Assembly (NCBI RefSeq): GCF_001999765.1
Contig: NZ_KV908323.1
Location: forward strand, 4,585 to 68,584
From: Sinomonas mesophila
Lineage (GTDB): Bacteria > Actinomycetota > Actinomycetes > Actinomycetales > Micrococcaceae
DNA: 64,000 bases
Direction of reading: 5' to 3'
Part shown: positions 17,692-26,161 of the stretch, in pieces
How the letters are laid out: each line of letters begins with the position of its first letter
Position numbering within the stretch: the first letter of the stretch is position 1
Program-made: the position numbers and the translations under genes
The notes under the pieces: model-generated
Told to the model about the DNA's origin: nothing
The model's input: only the letters and a program-made list of their open reading frames with translations
The model's database searches: none

Positions 17692-18771
17692 CTACCATGC
17701 CGCCGGGAGCAGGAGTTCTGCGTCGGCAATGCGCCGCGCGCTGCGCAGTGCACCCACGACGGGAACTCCGTCGCGGTCCTCGGCCCACGTCTCGATCAGG
17801 CCTGCGGGCGTCTGCATGGTCAGCCCCGACGAAGGGTCCCCCGTGATGAGGTTCCGAACGAGGGTCCCTTCGTGCTGGGCCGCCATGGTGAGGGCGACGC
17901 TGCCGGTGATCGCCAGCGCGGGATGGAGCCGGCCCATCGACAGCATGCGGACGGCGAGGTCTGCTCCGCTGCCGTCCGCGGACCGGGCGACGATCGCCAG
18001 CTTGGGGACCGCACGCTCGGCCTCGGCACGGGTCGGTGCCAGGCCCATGAGGACCGCTGCATCCCGCCGCACGTCGTCCAGGTGGACGAGCAGCTCGAGC
18101 CGGCTGTCGATCTCGGCGGCCGTCTCCTGGCCGGTCAGGCCGAGGTCCGCGGCGTCGAGGATGACGACGGGCGCACCGGCGTCGATGAGCGTCGCCTGCA
18201 CCTGCCGGCCGTCGAAGGCCAGCTTGTCGACGTGCTCCCCCGTGGGGAACAGCCTGCCGGTGGTCCGCCCGGCGGGATCGAGGAAGCCCATGCCCACGGG
18301 CAGGCCTGGGAAGGGGACGCCGGGGATCATCTGGGTGCCGTTCTCCGGCAGGCGGCCTCCCGGCGTGGGCACCTTCTGGAGGATCAGCTGCCCGGTGTTG
18401 GTGTTCAGAGTCCTCACCGAGGTGGACTCCGTGCCCGCGGGGACCCAGCCCCGGGCGATGGCATAGGGGGCCACGACGGCGGAGCAGTTGCCGCAGTTGC
18501 TGCCCCAGTCCACACGCTGCTCGTCGATGCCGACCTGGGCGAACGTGTAGTCGACGTCCGCGTCGTCGGACGAGGACGGCGCGAGGATGACAGCCTTACT
18601 CGTCGTGGAGGTCCCCCCGCCCACGCCGTCGATCTGCCGGTTGTCCGGGCTGCCGAAGAGGCGGAGCAGGACCTCGTCGATGTCCTTGCCCGGCACCTCG
18701 AGGCTGTCCCACTCGAACACCCAGCACTTGCTGGTGCCTCCGCGCATCCATGTCGCAGGGATCTTGTGCAT
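17692..18771 (-). CDS. PrpF family isomerase (methylaconitate / oxalomesaconate type)
   Basis: 359 residues. It has the PrpF hallmarks HKIPATWMRGGTSKC at the start, GVGGGTSTTSKAVI and DWGSNCGNCSAVVAPYA in the N-lobe. Family members shift double bonds in unsaturated tricarboxylates (2-methylaconitate, 4-oxalomesaconate, aconitate). As first gene of the tctC-tctAB operon it probably processes the imported acid; which acid is not decided by sequence. AGGAGAAG before the ATG at 18771 fixes the start. Confidence 0.88.
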   Translation of the reverse strand: MHKIPATWMRGGTSKCWVFEWDSLEVPGKDIDEVLLRLFGSPDNRQIDGVGGGTSTTSKAVILAPSSSDDADVDYTFAQVGIDEQRVDWGSNCGNCSAVVAPYAIARGWVPAGTESTSVRTLNTNTGQLILQKVPTPGGRLPENGTQMIPGVPFPGLPVGMGFLDPAGRTTGRLFPTGEHVDKLAFDGRQVQATLIDAGAPVVILDAADLGLTGQETAAEIDSRLELLVHLDDVRRDAAVLMGLAPTRAEAERAVPKLAIVARSADGSGADLAVRMLSMGRLHPALAITGSVALTMAAQHEGTLVRNLITGDPSSGLTMQTPAGLIETWAEDRDGVPVVGALRSARRIADAELLLPAAW

Positions 18772-18995
18772 CTTGGTTCTTCTCCTGAAGCCTGTCCCGG
18801 GGAGGCGTTTCGGCGCCGTCCGGCTGCATTCAGTGTTGCCCTGGGAAGAGTGAATTACCATCACAGATATCTGAAGCCCTGTGCACTTCTACTTCAATCG
18901 TGGTCGGCTTCAGCCGTGCGGAACCCCGGTCGACGTCGTCACCAACGATCCATGTGGTCCCCTGACGCGCAGTGTGTGCAGCCGATGTCACATAG

Positions 18996-19013
18996 ACTTC
19001 ATGATGTTGAAGT
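18996..19013. promoter_or_regulatory. probable LysR operator between prpF and the LysR gene
   Basis: ACTTCA-N6-TGAAGT is a perfect inverted repeat 24 bp before the LysR start. Further ACTTC half-sites lie at 18885-18896, closer to prpF. This fits the two-site arrangement of divergent LysR-controlled promoters in the 265-bp gap. Binding is inferred. Confidence 0.55.
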
Positions 19014-19036
19014 AGGTCTTCAGAGAGGGAACGGAA

Positions 19037-19984
19037 ATGCTCAACGTCCGCAGGCTCGAGCTGCTGCTCGACGTCGTCGAGCTCGGCTCGATCACGGCGG
19101 CAGCGGAGAAGCACGTCTACTCGCCCTCCGGCGTCTCCCAGCAGCTGCGGCGTCTTGAAGAGGAGATCGGCCAGCCGCTGCTCCAGCGGCAGCCGAGGGG
19201 CATGGTCCCTACCGAGGCAGGCCACGTCCTCGCGGCGCACACACGTCGCATCCTGCGACAGCTCGCCGCTGCCGAGGCCGACTTGGCAGAGATCGCAGGC
19301 CTGCGGCGGGGGACGTTGACCGTCGGCACCTTCCCCACTCTGGGCGGGTCGTTCCTGCCGCTCGTGATCAGCCGCTTCAAGAAGCAGTACCCGGCCATCG
19401 AGCTGCACGTCCGCAGCAGCCGGTTCGGAGAGCTCGTGGAGATGCTCGAGAACGGCCAGGTCGGCATGTCGCTCCTGTGGGACTACGAATGGAACAGGAT
19501 CAGTCCCGAGAGCTTTGCCCTCACGACGGTGTTCGAGGACGAGACGGTGCTCATTGTCGGCAAGGAGCACAGGCTCGCGCGACGCCGCCAGGTGCAGATG
19601 GCAGATCTGTCCAAGGAAGAGTGGATCGTGCGCGCCGACGAGCACCCCGTCGTCGAGGTCCTGGAACGAAGCGCGCAGTCAGCCGGATTCGTCCCGCGCA
19701 TCGCCTTCCAGGCCAACGACTACCAGGAGGCGCAGGCCATGGTGAGCGTGGGTCTCGGGGTCGCCCTGGCGCCCCGTACCGCCGTCGTGAACAAGCACCC
19801 CGGAGTTAGCATCCTCTCCCTCGGCCGGACGGCCCCCTCGCGGAGGATCCTGCTCGCACACCGGCACGACCGGGTCCGCCCGGCAGCGGAGATCGCCTTC
19901 CAGGCCGCACTGCTCGAGACCGCCCGCGACGAGGCAGCCCAGACGCGCTCCGTGCCCTCGCCGCCGGGCGCCGTCGCCCGCTAG
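19037..19984 (+). CDS. LysR family transcriptional regulator
   Basis: 315 residues. The N-terminal winged helix-turn-helix (VVELGSITAAAEKHVYSPSGVSQQLRRLEEEIG) is followed by a LysR substrate domain (about 90-295). It is divergent from prpF, so it likely activates the tricarboxylate operon in response to the imported acid and represses itself. GAGGGA at 19025-19030 precedes the ATG. Its stop shares CTAG with the converging peptidase gene. Confidence 0.92.
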   Translation: MLNVRRLELLLDVVELGSITAAAEKHVYSPSGVSQQLRRLEEEIGQPLLQRQPRGMVPTEAGHVLAAHTRRILRQLAAAEADLAEIAGLRRGTLTVGTFPTLGGSFLPLVISRFKKQYPAIELHVRSSRFGELVEMLENGQVGMSLLWDYEWNRISPESFALTTVFEDETVLIVGKEHRLARRRQVQMADLSKEEWIVRADEHPVVEVLERSAQSAGFVPRIAFQANDYQEAQAMVSVGLGVALAPRTAVVNKHPGVSILSLGRTAPSRRILLAHRHDRVRPAAEIAFQAALLETARDEAAQTRSVPSPPGAVAR

Positions 19985-21264
19985 TGGCGGAAGAAGCGCT
20001 CGGCGACGAGCGCGAGCCGCCACGGGTCCTGCAGGCCCGCGAGCTCCCGCGCGGAGTGCATCGACAGGAGCGGGATGCCGACGTCGACCGTCCGGATGCC
20101 CAGCCGCGTCGCCGTGAGCGGGCCGATCGTCGAGCCGCACGGCAGGTCGTTGTTGGAGACGAACTCCTGGTACGGCACCTCGGCCTCGGTGCACAGCGCG
20201 GCGAAGAGCGCCGCGCCCGGCGCGTCCGTCGCGTACCGCTGGTTCGCATTGATCTTCAGCAGCGGCCCGCCGTTGAGCACGGGGTGGTTGGCCGGGTCGT
20301 GCCGCTCGGCATAGTTGGGGTGGAGGGCGTGGCCGGCGTCCGCGGAGAGGTGCCACGAGCCCGCCAGCGCACGACGCCGGTCGGTCGCCGCCGCGCCGAG
20401 CCCGTCGCCGATGCGCGCGAGGACGTCCTCGAGGAACGGCCCCGAGGCGCCCGAGCGCGACGCCGAGCCGACCTCCTCGTGGTCGAAGGCCGCCAGGACG
20501 GCGATCGAGTCGCCTCCGGCTGACGGGTGCTCGTGGGCCCGCTGCAGGGCGACGAGGCCCGCGTGGACCGAGGAGAGGTTGTCGAGTCGGCCGGAGGCGA
20601 AGAGCTCCTCGTGCGCTCCGAAGACGGCGGGCTCCTGGGCGTCCGCCGCGACGACGTCGAACCCGCCCACGCTCGCGGCGTCCACCCCTGCGGCCTTGGC
20701 GAGGAGCCCGAGGAGGTCGGCCGACGACGGTTCGCCGAGCCCCCAGACCGGGTTCATGTGCTGCTGCTTACCCAGCGTGAGCCCGTCATTGACGGTCCGG
20801 TCGAGGTGGATCGCGAGCTGCGGGAAGCGCAGGAGGGGGCCGGTCGCCACGAGGTGCTGCCCGCCGTCGTGCGTCACGAGGCGGCCGGCGAGCCGCAGCT
20901 CCCGGTCGAGCCACGAGTTCAGCATCGGCCCGCCGTAGACCTCGACGCCGGCCTGGAGCCAGCCGTGCCGGCCCGTCGTGGGCTTGGGCTTGAGCTTGAA
21001 CGACGGCGAGTCGGTGTGCGCGCCGAGGATGCGGAACGGCGTGCGCGGCCCGGCGCCGTCGGGCACGGACCACGCGATGAGCGCGCCGTCGCGCACGACG
21101 GCGTAGCCTCCCGGGCCGGTCGGCCACTCCTCGGTCTCGGAGAGCACCTCGAAACCGGCCTCCCCGAGCCGCCGGGCGCCCTCCGCCGCGGCGTGGAAGC
21201 TCGACGGCGAGGCCATGACGAAGCGGCCGAGGTCCTGGGCGTGGCGGTGCGCGGCGGTAGGCAT
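19981..21264 (-). CDS. M18 family aminopeptidase
   Basis: 427-residue dodecameric zinc aminopeptidase of the aspartyl-aminopeptidase family. Metal and catalytic motifs in order: GAHTDSPSFK, ASGRLDNLSS, FDHEEVGS and SMHSARE. It removes N-terminal residues from peptides in the cytoplasm. TAGAGT (21271-21276) lies 6 bp before the ATG with no ribosome site, so a leaderless mRNA is likely. The stop overlaps the LysR stop. Confidence 0.92.
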   Translation of the reverse strand: MPTAAHRHAQDLGRFVMASPSSFHAAAEGARRLGEAGFEVLSETEEWPTGPGGYAVVRDGALIAWSVPDGAGPRTPFRILGAHTDSPSFKLKPKPTTGRHGWLQAGVEVYGGPMLNSWLDRELRLAGRLVTHDGGQHLVATGPLLRFPQLAIHLDRTVNDGLTLGKQQHMNPVWGLGEPSSADLLGLLAKAAGVDAASVGGFDVVAADAQEPAVFGAHEELFASGRLDNLSSVHAGLVALQRAHEHPSAGGDSIAVLAAFDHEEVGSASRSGASGPFLEDVLARIGDGLGAAATDRRRALAGSWHLSADAGHALHPNYAERHDPANHPVLNGGPLLKINANQRYATDAPGAALFAALCTEAEVPYQEFVSNNDLPCGSTIGPLTATRLGIRTVDVGIPLLSMHSARELAGLQDPWRLALVAERFFRH

Positions 21265-21319
21265 GGGTTCACTCTAGCCAGCGGGGGTTTCGGCTCCGCT
21301 CAACCGGCCCGGGCCGCCC

Positions 21320-22054
21320 TCAGCCGCGCGCGTAGAGCCGGCAGAAGTTCCGCAGGAGCTTCTGCGGCTCGGTCACGAGGGCCCCGAAAGCGCGCTCCTT
21401 GACGGCCTCGGCCTCGTCAGGCGGGAAGTACCCCGAATGCCGGTAGGCCTCGATGCGCCGCTCGATGCCGGTGAGGTCGAGCTCGGGATGGAACTGCGTC
21501 GCGTAGAGGTTGCGGCCGAACCGGAACATCTGCACGGGGCACGTGTCCGAGCCCGCGAGCAGCGCCGCGTCCCTCGGGAGTGTCCGAATGGCCTCCTTGT
21601 GCCCGACGTACGCGTCGAAGACCGGGTCCAGGCCGGCGCACAGCGGGTCCGCGAGGCCCGCGGCGCTCAGGCGCACCTTGACAGGCCCCACGGCCTCGCC
21701 GAAGTGCCGGTCGACGACGGCGCCCCGGTGCGCGCCGAGGAGCCCGACGCCGTAGCACGCGCCCAGGAACGGGAAGTCCTCGGCGACAATCACGTCCAGG
21801 AGCGCGGAGATCTCCCCCTCGACGCGCCGCTGGACCTCGTCCTTGGACTCCTCCGGGTCCGACGCCGTGAACGGGCTCCCGCCGAGCATCACGCCCGAGT
21901 AGTCATCGAGGCGGATCTCCGGCAGGGGGCCTGCCTCGGCGCGGACGCGGTGCAGCTGCTCGGGTCCGAGGCCCGAGTACTCGCAGAAGGCGCGGTACTC
22001 GTCGTCGGCCACGATGTCGTGCTCGCGCGAGGCCAGGAGCAGGAAGGGCCGCAT
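21320..22054 (-). CDS. class I glutamine amidotransferase-like protein
   Basis: 244 residues. The nucleophile elbow is FLGACYGVGLLG (Cys about residue 100) and the catalytic His-Glu pair is in ATQFHPELD. This matches the stand-alone GuaA-type amidotransferase proteins whose physiological acceptor is unknown. CAGAAT (22061-22066) lies 6 bp before the ATG, suggesting a leaderless transcript. Confidence 0.85.
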   Translation of the reverse strand: MRPFLLLASREHDIVADDEYRAFCEYSGLGPEQLHRVRAEAGPLPEIRLDDYSGVMLGGSPFTASDPEESKDEVQRRVEGEISALLDVIVAEDFPFLGACYGVGLLGAHRGAVVDRHFGEAVGPVKVRLSAAGLADPLCAGLDPVFDAYVGHKEAIRTLPRDAALLAGSDTCPVQMFRFGRNLYATQFHPELDLTGIERRIEAYRHSGYFPPDEAEAVKERAFGALVTEPQKLLRNFCRLYARG

Positions 22055-22135
22055 GCGGCCATTCTGCTCCGATCCCCCGACAAACCGATAGGGGCGCGGC
22101 CACGGCGCGGCCGAGGTTCCGAAGCAGAGGCCGGC

Positions 22136-22891
22136 TCAGTAGTCCGGGTTGCTCGGGACCACGAGGCCCGTCTCGTAGCCGTAGACGACGGCCTGGACGC
22201 GGTCCCGCAGGTGCAGCTTCGTCAGGATCCGCCGGACGTGGCTCTTGACCGTCGCCTCGGAGAGGTAGAGCCGCCGGGCGATCTCGGCATTGCTGAGCCC
22301 CTCGCAGATGGTCCGGAGCACCTCGAGCTCGCGCGGGGTCAGCTCCTGCAGGAGCGGGTCGGGCTCGGGCGCGGCGGCGGGACGGGGCCGCCCGGCGCCG
22401 CTCCCCTCAGCCTCCGCTACTGCCTCCCCGCGCACGTAGGTCTCGAGGAGGCGCTGGGTCACGCGGGGACTCACGACGGCGTCGCCGCTCGCCACGACGC
22501 GCACGGCGGTCACGAGCTCGGCGGGGGCCACGTCCTTGAGCAGGAACGCGGACGCCCCGGCCTGCAGCCCCGCAAAGGCATACTCGTCGAGGTCGAAGGT
22601 CGTCAGGATGATCACGCGGGCCTCGCCGTCCGCGGCGATCCGCCGGGTCGCCTCGATCCCGTCCATGACGGGCATGCGCACGTCCATGAGCACGACGTCG
22701 GGCGCGAGCTCCGCGGTGAGCCGGACCGCCGCGGCCCCGTCCCCGGCCTCGCCCACTACCTCGATCCCCTCCTCCGACTCGAGCACGAGCCGGAAGCCCA
22801 TCCTCAGGAGCGGCTGGTCGTCGACGAGCAGGAGCCGCAGCGCGCCGTCTTTGGCCTCGGTCGCGCTGTCCCCTGTCCCGGATCCCCCCAT
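22136..22891 (-). CDS. LuxR/NarL family response regulator
   Basis: 251 residues. The receiver domain (about 18-135) has LLLVDDQPLLR, phospho-acceptor Asp in VVLMDVRMPVMDG, and ILTTFD and LLKD. An Ala/Pro/Glu-rich linker precedes the LuxR helix-turn-helix LTPRELEVLRTICEGLSNAEIARRLYLSEATVKSHV. It is the last gene of the ABC-HK-RR operon, with GAGGGGG overlapping the end of the kinase gene. Confidence 0.93.
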   Translation of the reverse strand: MGGSGTGDSATEAKDGALRLLLVDDQPLLRMGFRLVLESEEGIEVVGEAGDGAAAVRLTAELAPDVVLMDVRMPVMDGIEATRRIAADGEARVIILTTFDLDEYAFAGLQAGASAFLLKDVAPAELVTAVRVVASGDAVVSPRVTQRLLETYVRGEAVAEAEGSGAGRPRPAAAPEPDPLLQELTPRELEVLRTICEGLSNAEIARRLYLSEATVKSHVRRILTKLHLRDRVQAVVYGYETGLVVPSNPDY

Positions 22892-22900
22892 GAGTCCCCC

Positions 22901-24157
22901 TCAGTCACCGTTCGGCTCCGCCCAGAGCAGCGTGGCCTCCACGGCCCATCCTCCCCCAGGGCGCGGGCCGGCGCTGAGTGTCCCGCCGTAGATCGCGGCC
23001 CGCTCGCGCATGCCCGCGATGCCCCGCCCCGTGCCGAGCTGCGGCCGCGCCCCCTCCGGCGGGACGGTGCCGTCGTGCTCGACGTGGATCCGCACCCTCC
23101 CGTCCTCGCGGGCGACGACGACGTCCGCCCGGCCGACGCCGCGCCCGTACCGCAGCGCGTTCGTGAGCGACTCCTGGACGATCCGGTAGACGGCGAGCTG
23201 GAAGGACGCGTCCTCGGGCAGCGGCCCGCCGAGCAGCGTCAGGACGGCGGGGAGCCCTGCGGTGCGGAAGCCCGCGACGAGCGACTGCAGCGAGCCCGTC
23301 CCGGGCGAGGGCGCGCGGCTCGCCCCGCCCGCGTCCTCGCGCAGGACGCCGAGCACGCGCCGCATGTCCGCGAGGGCGGCCCTGCCCGTGCGGGACAGCT
23401 CGCCGAGGACCTCCTGGGCGCGCTCCGGGTCCTTCGCGACAACCGTCGCGGCGCCGTCACTCAGGGCGACCATGACGGTCAGGGAGTGCGCGACGACGTC
23501 GTGCATCTCCCGCGCGATCCGGTTCCGCTCCTGCACGGAGGCGAGCTCGGCGCGACGCAGAGCCCACGCCCGCACGTCCGCCTGGTGCAGGCGGTTGCCG
23601 CGCACCCACATGCCGAGGCCCGCGGCGAGGACGTACATGAGCGCGACCGAGGCGGCCGCGACGAGCCCGACGTAGCGGCCGTTGTCGGGGACGTACTCGC
23701 CGTCCGGCCTGTAGACGAACGCGTAGTAGATCCAGGCCGGCAGGGCCGCGGCGAGGACCCCGGGGATGGCCGCGGCGGCGGGGACGGCGGTCGCGAGCGC
23801 GTAGAGCGCGAAGAGGACGGAGACGCTCGTGATCGAGCTGTGCGGCGAGGAGAACAGGAGCGCCGCCTCGATCGCGACCGCCGCGGCCAGCACCGCCCAC
23901 GGGGCGCGGCGCCGGAACACGAGGAGCAGCTGCTGGAGGATCAGGAGGGCCCCGAACCACCAGAACCGGTGCAGGGCGTACTCGACGAAGAGCGGCACCG
24001 AGAGGAAGAGCGCGCTCGCGACGACGATCCAGTCCACCAGCGCGGGGTGCTCCGCGAGGTAGCGGCGCACGCGCCCCGGCCGTGCCGGGACCGCGAGGGC
24101 CGGCACGGCCGGGGCCGCGGGTGCGTGCTGTGCCGCCGGGGAGCCCATGCGCTCCAT
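22901..24157 (-). CDS. histidine kinase (NarL-type, HisKA_3)
   Basis: 418 residues with about six N-terminal membrane helices (40-190). The HisKA_3 phospho-acceptor segment is ERNRIAREMHDVVAHSL. The HATPase is of the HATPase_c type, with VQESLTNALRYG (N box) and TGRGIAGMRERAAIYGG (G box). It presumably phosphorylates the adjacent response regulator. It begins 10 bp after the permease stop, with no strong ribosome site, so it is probably coupled. Confidence 0.92.
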   Translation of the reverse strand: MERMGSPAAQHAPAAPAVPALAVPARPGRVRRYLAEHPALVDWIVVASALFLSVPLFVEYALHRFWWFGALLILQQLLLVFRRRAPWAVLAAAVAIEAALLFSSPHSSITSVSVLFALYALATAVPAAAAIPGVLAAALPAWIYYAFVYRPDGEYVPDNGRYVGLVAAASVALMYVLAAGLGMWVRGNRLHQADVRAWALRRAELASVQERNRIAREMHDVVAHSLTVMVALSDGAATVVAKDPERAQEVLGELSRTGRAALADMRRVLGVLREDAGGASRAPSPGTGSLQSLVAGFRTAGLPAVLTLLGGPLPEDASFQLAVYRIVQESLTNALRYGRGVGRADVVVAREDGRVRIHVEHDGTVPPEGARPQLGTGRGIAGMRERAAIYGGTLSAGPRPGGGWAVEATLLWAEPNGD

Positions 24158-24167
24158 CGTCGTGCGC

Positions 24168-25031
24168 TCAGACGTCCCTGGCCTTGAGGCTCGCCGCCGC
24201 GCCGACGACGAGGGCGGCGACATAGCCGGCCAGGATGAGGGCGCCCTGCCACGGCTCGAGCAGCTGGCTGCCGGCGACGGGATCGACGCCCCACTGGACC
24301 ATGGCCGAGGCCGCATTGGTGGGCAGGTACTTCCGGGCCTCCTCGAAGAACTCACCCGGGATGAGCTGGAAGATGATCGGCAACACGAACAGCCCCGCGA
24401 CGAGGGTGACGATCGCGCCCGCGGAATTCCGCAGGAGCGTCCCGAGGCCGAGCCCCATGGCCGCGACCGCCGCGACGTAGACGCCGTTGAGCAGGATCGA
24501 GCGCTGGACGTCCTGCGACGCGAGGTCAAGGGCCAGATCGTACTCCTGCACGATCGGCTGGGCCGCGAGCCCGCCGAGCATCGCCCCGGAGTACGTGACC
24601 ACGAACGCGAGGACGACGACGAGGAGCAGCTTCGCGGCGAGCACCGGCAGCCGCTGGGGCACGGCGGAGAACGTCGCGCGGGCCATTCCGGTCGTGAACT
24701 CCGAGCTCATGGCGAGCACGGCGAGGGCGCCGATGATGAGCTGGGTGAAGGAGACGGCGGCGGTCGGGATCGTGAGGGCGATGTCGCCGCCCTGCTGGGC
24801 GAGCGCGGCGGCCGCCTCGGGGTCGGTGGCCGCGGCGCGCGTGAACTCGCCCGTGCCCCACGCCTGGAGCGCGGCGAAGCCGGCCATGAGGGCGACCGCG
24901 CAGAGCAGGAGGATCGTGGTCGAGAGGAGTGTTCGGGTCTTGATGGCCTCGGCGTTGAGCACGCGGAGGAAGCTCGGGCCGGGGACGTGGTTGGCGGAGC
25001 TGGCGGGGGCGCTGCTGGTGAGGGTGCTCAT
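24168..25031 (-). CDS. ABC transporter permease
   Basis: 287 residues, six predicted membrane helices, with the ABC-2-type pattern seen in antimicrobial-export or bacitracin-type permeases: a short cytoplasmic N-terminus FLRVLNAEAIKTRT and a first long periplasmic loop. Its ATG overlaps the ATPase stop (ATGA at 25028-25031), a sign of translational coupling. Confidence 0.88.
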   Translation of the reverse strand: MSTLTSSAPASSANHVPGPSFLRVLNAEAIKTRTLLSTTILLLCAVALMAGFAALQAWGTGEFTRAAATDPEAAAALAQQGGDIALTIPTAAVSFTQLIIGALAVLAMSSEFTTGMARATFSAVPQRLPVLAAKLLLVVVLAFVVTYSGAMLGGLAAQPIVQEYDLALDLASQDVQRSILLNGVYVAAVAAMGLGLGTLLRNSAGAIVTLVAGLFVLPIIFQLIPGEFFEEARKYLPTNAASAMVQWGVDPVAGSQLLEPWQGALILAGYVAALVVGAAASLKARDV

Positions 25032-26008
25032 CGGATCACTTCCCTGAGGGTGGCCGGGCCTGCAGTGGCCGGGACTCCAGGCGCGGCGCCGCCGCCGGCC
25101 TGGGCCGGGTGGGACTCGTACTCGACGTCGTCCCGCGTGAGCTGGAGGTAGGCCTCCTCGAGGGACGCCTGCAGCGGCGTGAGCTCGTAGACGAGGATCC
25201 CGGCGCCGAGCGCGGCGCGGGCGATCTCGCGCGGCTCGAGCCCCGTGACCTCGAGGTGGCCGTCCTCCTGCGCCGCGATGCTCACGCCCTCGCGGGCGAG
25301 GAGGGCGATGAGCTCGGCGGGGCTGTCGGTCCGGACGCGGGAGCGGGCGCGGCCCTGCCCGTCGAGGATGTCCCTGATGGGGGCGTCCGCGATGATCCGG
25401 CCGCGGCCGATCACGATGAGATGGTCCGCGGTCTGGGCCATCTCGCTCATGAGGTGGCTCGAGAGGAACACCGTGCGCCCCTCGCTGGCCAGGTATGTGA
25501 CGAGGTTGCGCACCCACACGACGCCCTCGGGGTCGAGGCCGTTGACGGGCTCGTCGAGCACGACGACCTGAGGGTCGCCGAGGAGGGCGGCGGCGATCCC
25601 GAGCCGCTGCCCCATGCCGAGCGAGAAGCCCTTGACTTTCTTGCGGGCGACGGCGCCCAGGCCGGTCATGTCGATGACCTCGCCGACGCGGGAGCTCGGG
25701 ATGCCGTGGGTCGCGGCGAGGGCGTGCAGGTGCTGGAAGGCTGAGCGGCCGGGGTGCACGGCGCGTGCCTCGAGCAGTGCGCCGATCTCGCGCAGTGGCG
25801 CGCGGTGCCTCGCGTAGGGCTCGCCGTTGACGGTCACGGTGCCGCGCGTCGGGGCGTCGAGCCCCATGATCATGCGCATCGTCGTGGACTTCCCGGCGCC
25901 GTTCGGCCCGAGGAAGCCCGTCACGCGGCCGGGCTCGACCGTGAAGGTCACGCCTGCCACGGCCGTCTTCTCGCCATACACCTTGGCCAGGTCTGTCGCC
26001 TGGATCAT
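25028..26008 (-). CDS. ABC transporter ATP-binding protein
   Basis: 326 residues. Walker A is GPNGAGKST, the signature is FSLGMGQRLG (variant of LSGGQ) and Walker B is VVVLDEPVNGLDP, with an H-loop in FLSSHLMSE. The domain after about 225 is typical of ABC-2-linked ATPases. It leads a four-gene operon (ATPase, permease, kinase, regulator) that resembles peptide-antibiotic sensing and export modules, though the inducer is unknown. GGGGGACCC precedes the ATG at 26008. Confidence 0.93.
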   Translation of the reverse strand: MIQATDLAKVYGEKTAVAGVTFTVEPGRVTGFLGPNGAGKSTTMRMIMGLDAPTRGTVTVNGEPYARHRAPLREIGALLEARAVHPGRSAFQHLHALAATHGIPSSRVGEVIDMTGLGAVARKKVKGFSLGMGQRLGIAAALLGDPQVVVLDEPVNGLDPEGVVWVRNLVTYLASEGRTVFLSSHLMSEMAQTADHLIVIGRGRIIADAPIRDILDGQGRARSRVRTDSPAELIALLAREGVSIAAQEDGHLEVTGLEPREIARAALGAGILVYELTPLQASLEEAYLQLTRDDVEYESHPAQAGGGAAPGVPATAGPATLREVIR

Positions 26009-26161
26009 GGGTCCCCCTGGGGTTGATGTCGTTGGTCCAGCCGGCGGCTCGTGCACCGCGCTGGCTGACACCTCCACGCTAGGGGCGGCCGACCTGCGGG
26101 CGCGACGCCCGGGAGGATGAACCTCGCCGGGGACGTTCCTCCCCCAGGACTACTCCGAGGG

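Noticed and set aside
21437-24187. 916-codon plus-strand frame over the amidotransferase and two-component genes
   Set aside because: Arg/Glu/Gly-rich shadow translation, antisense to clear genes, with no ribosome site or motif.
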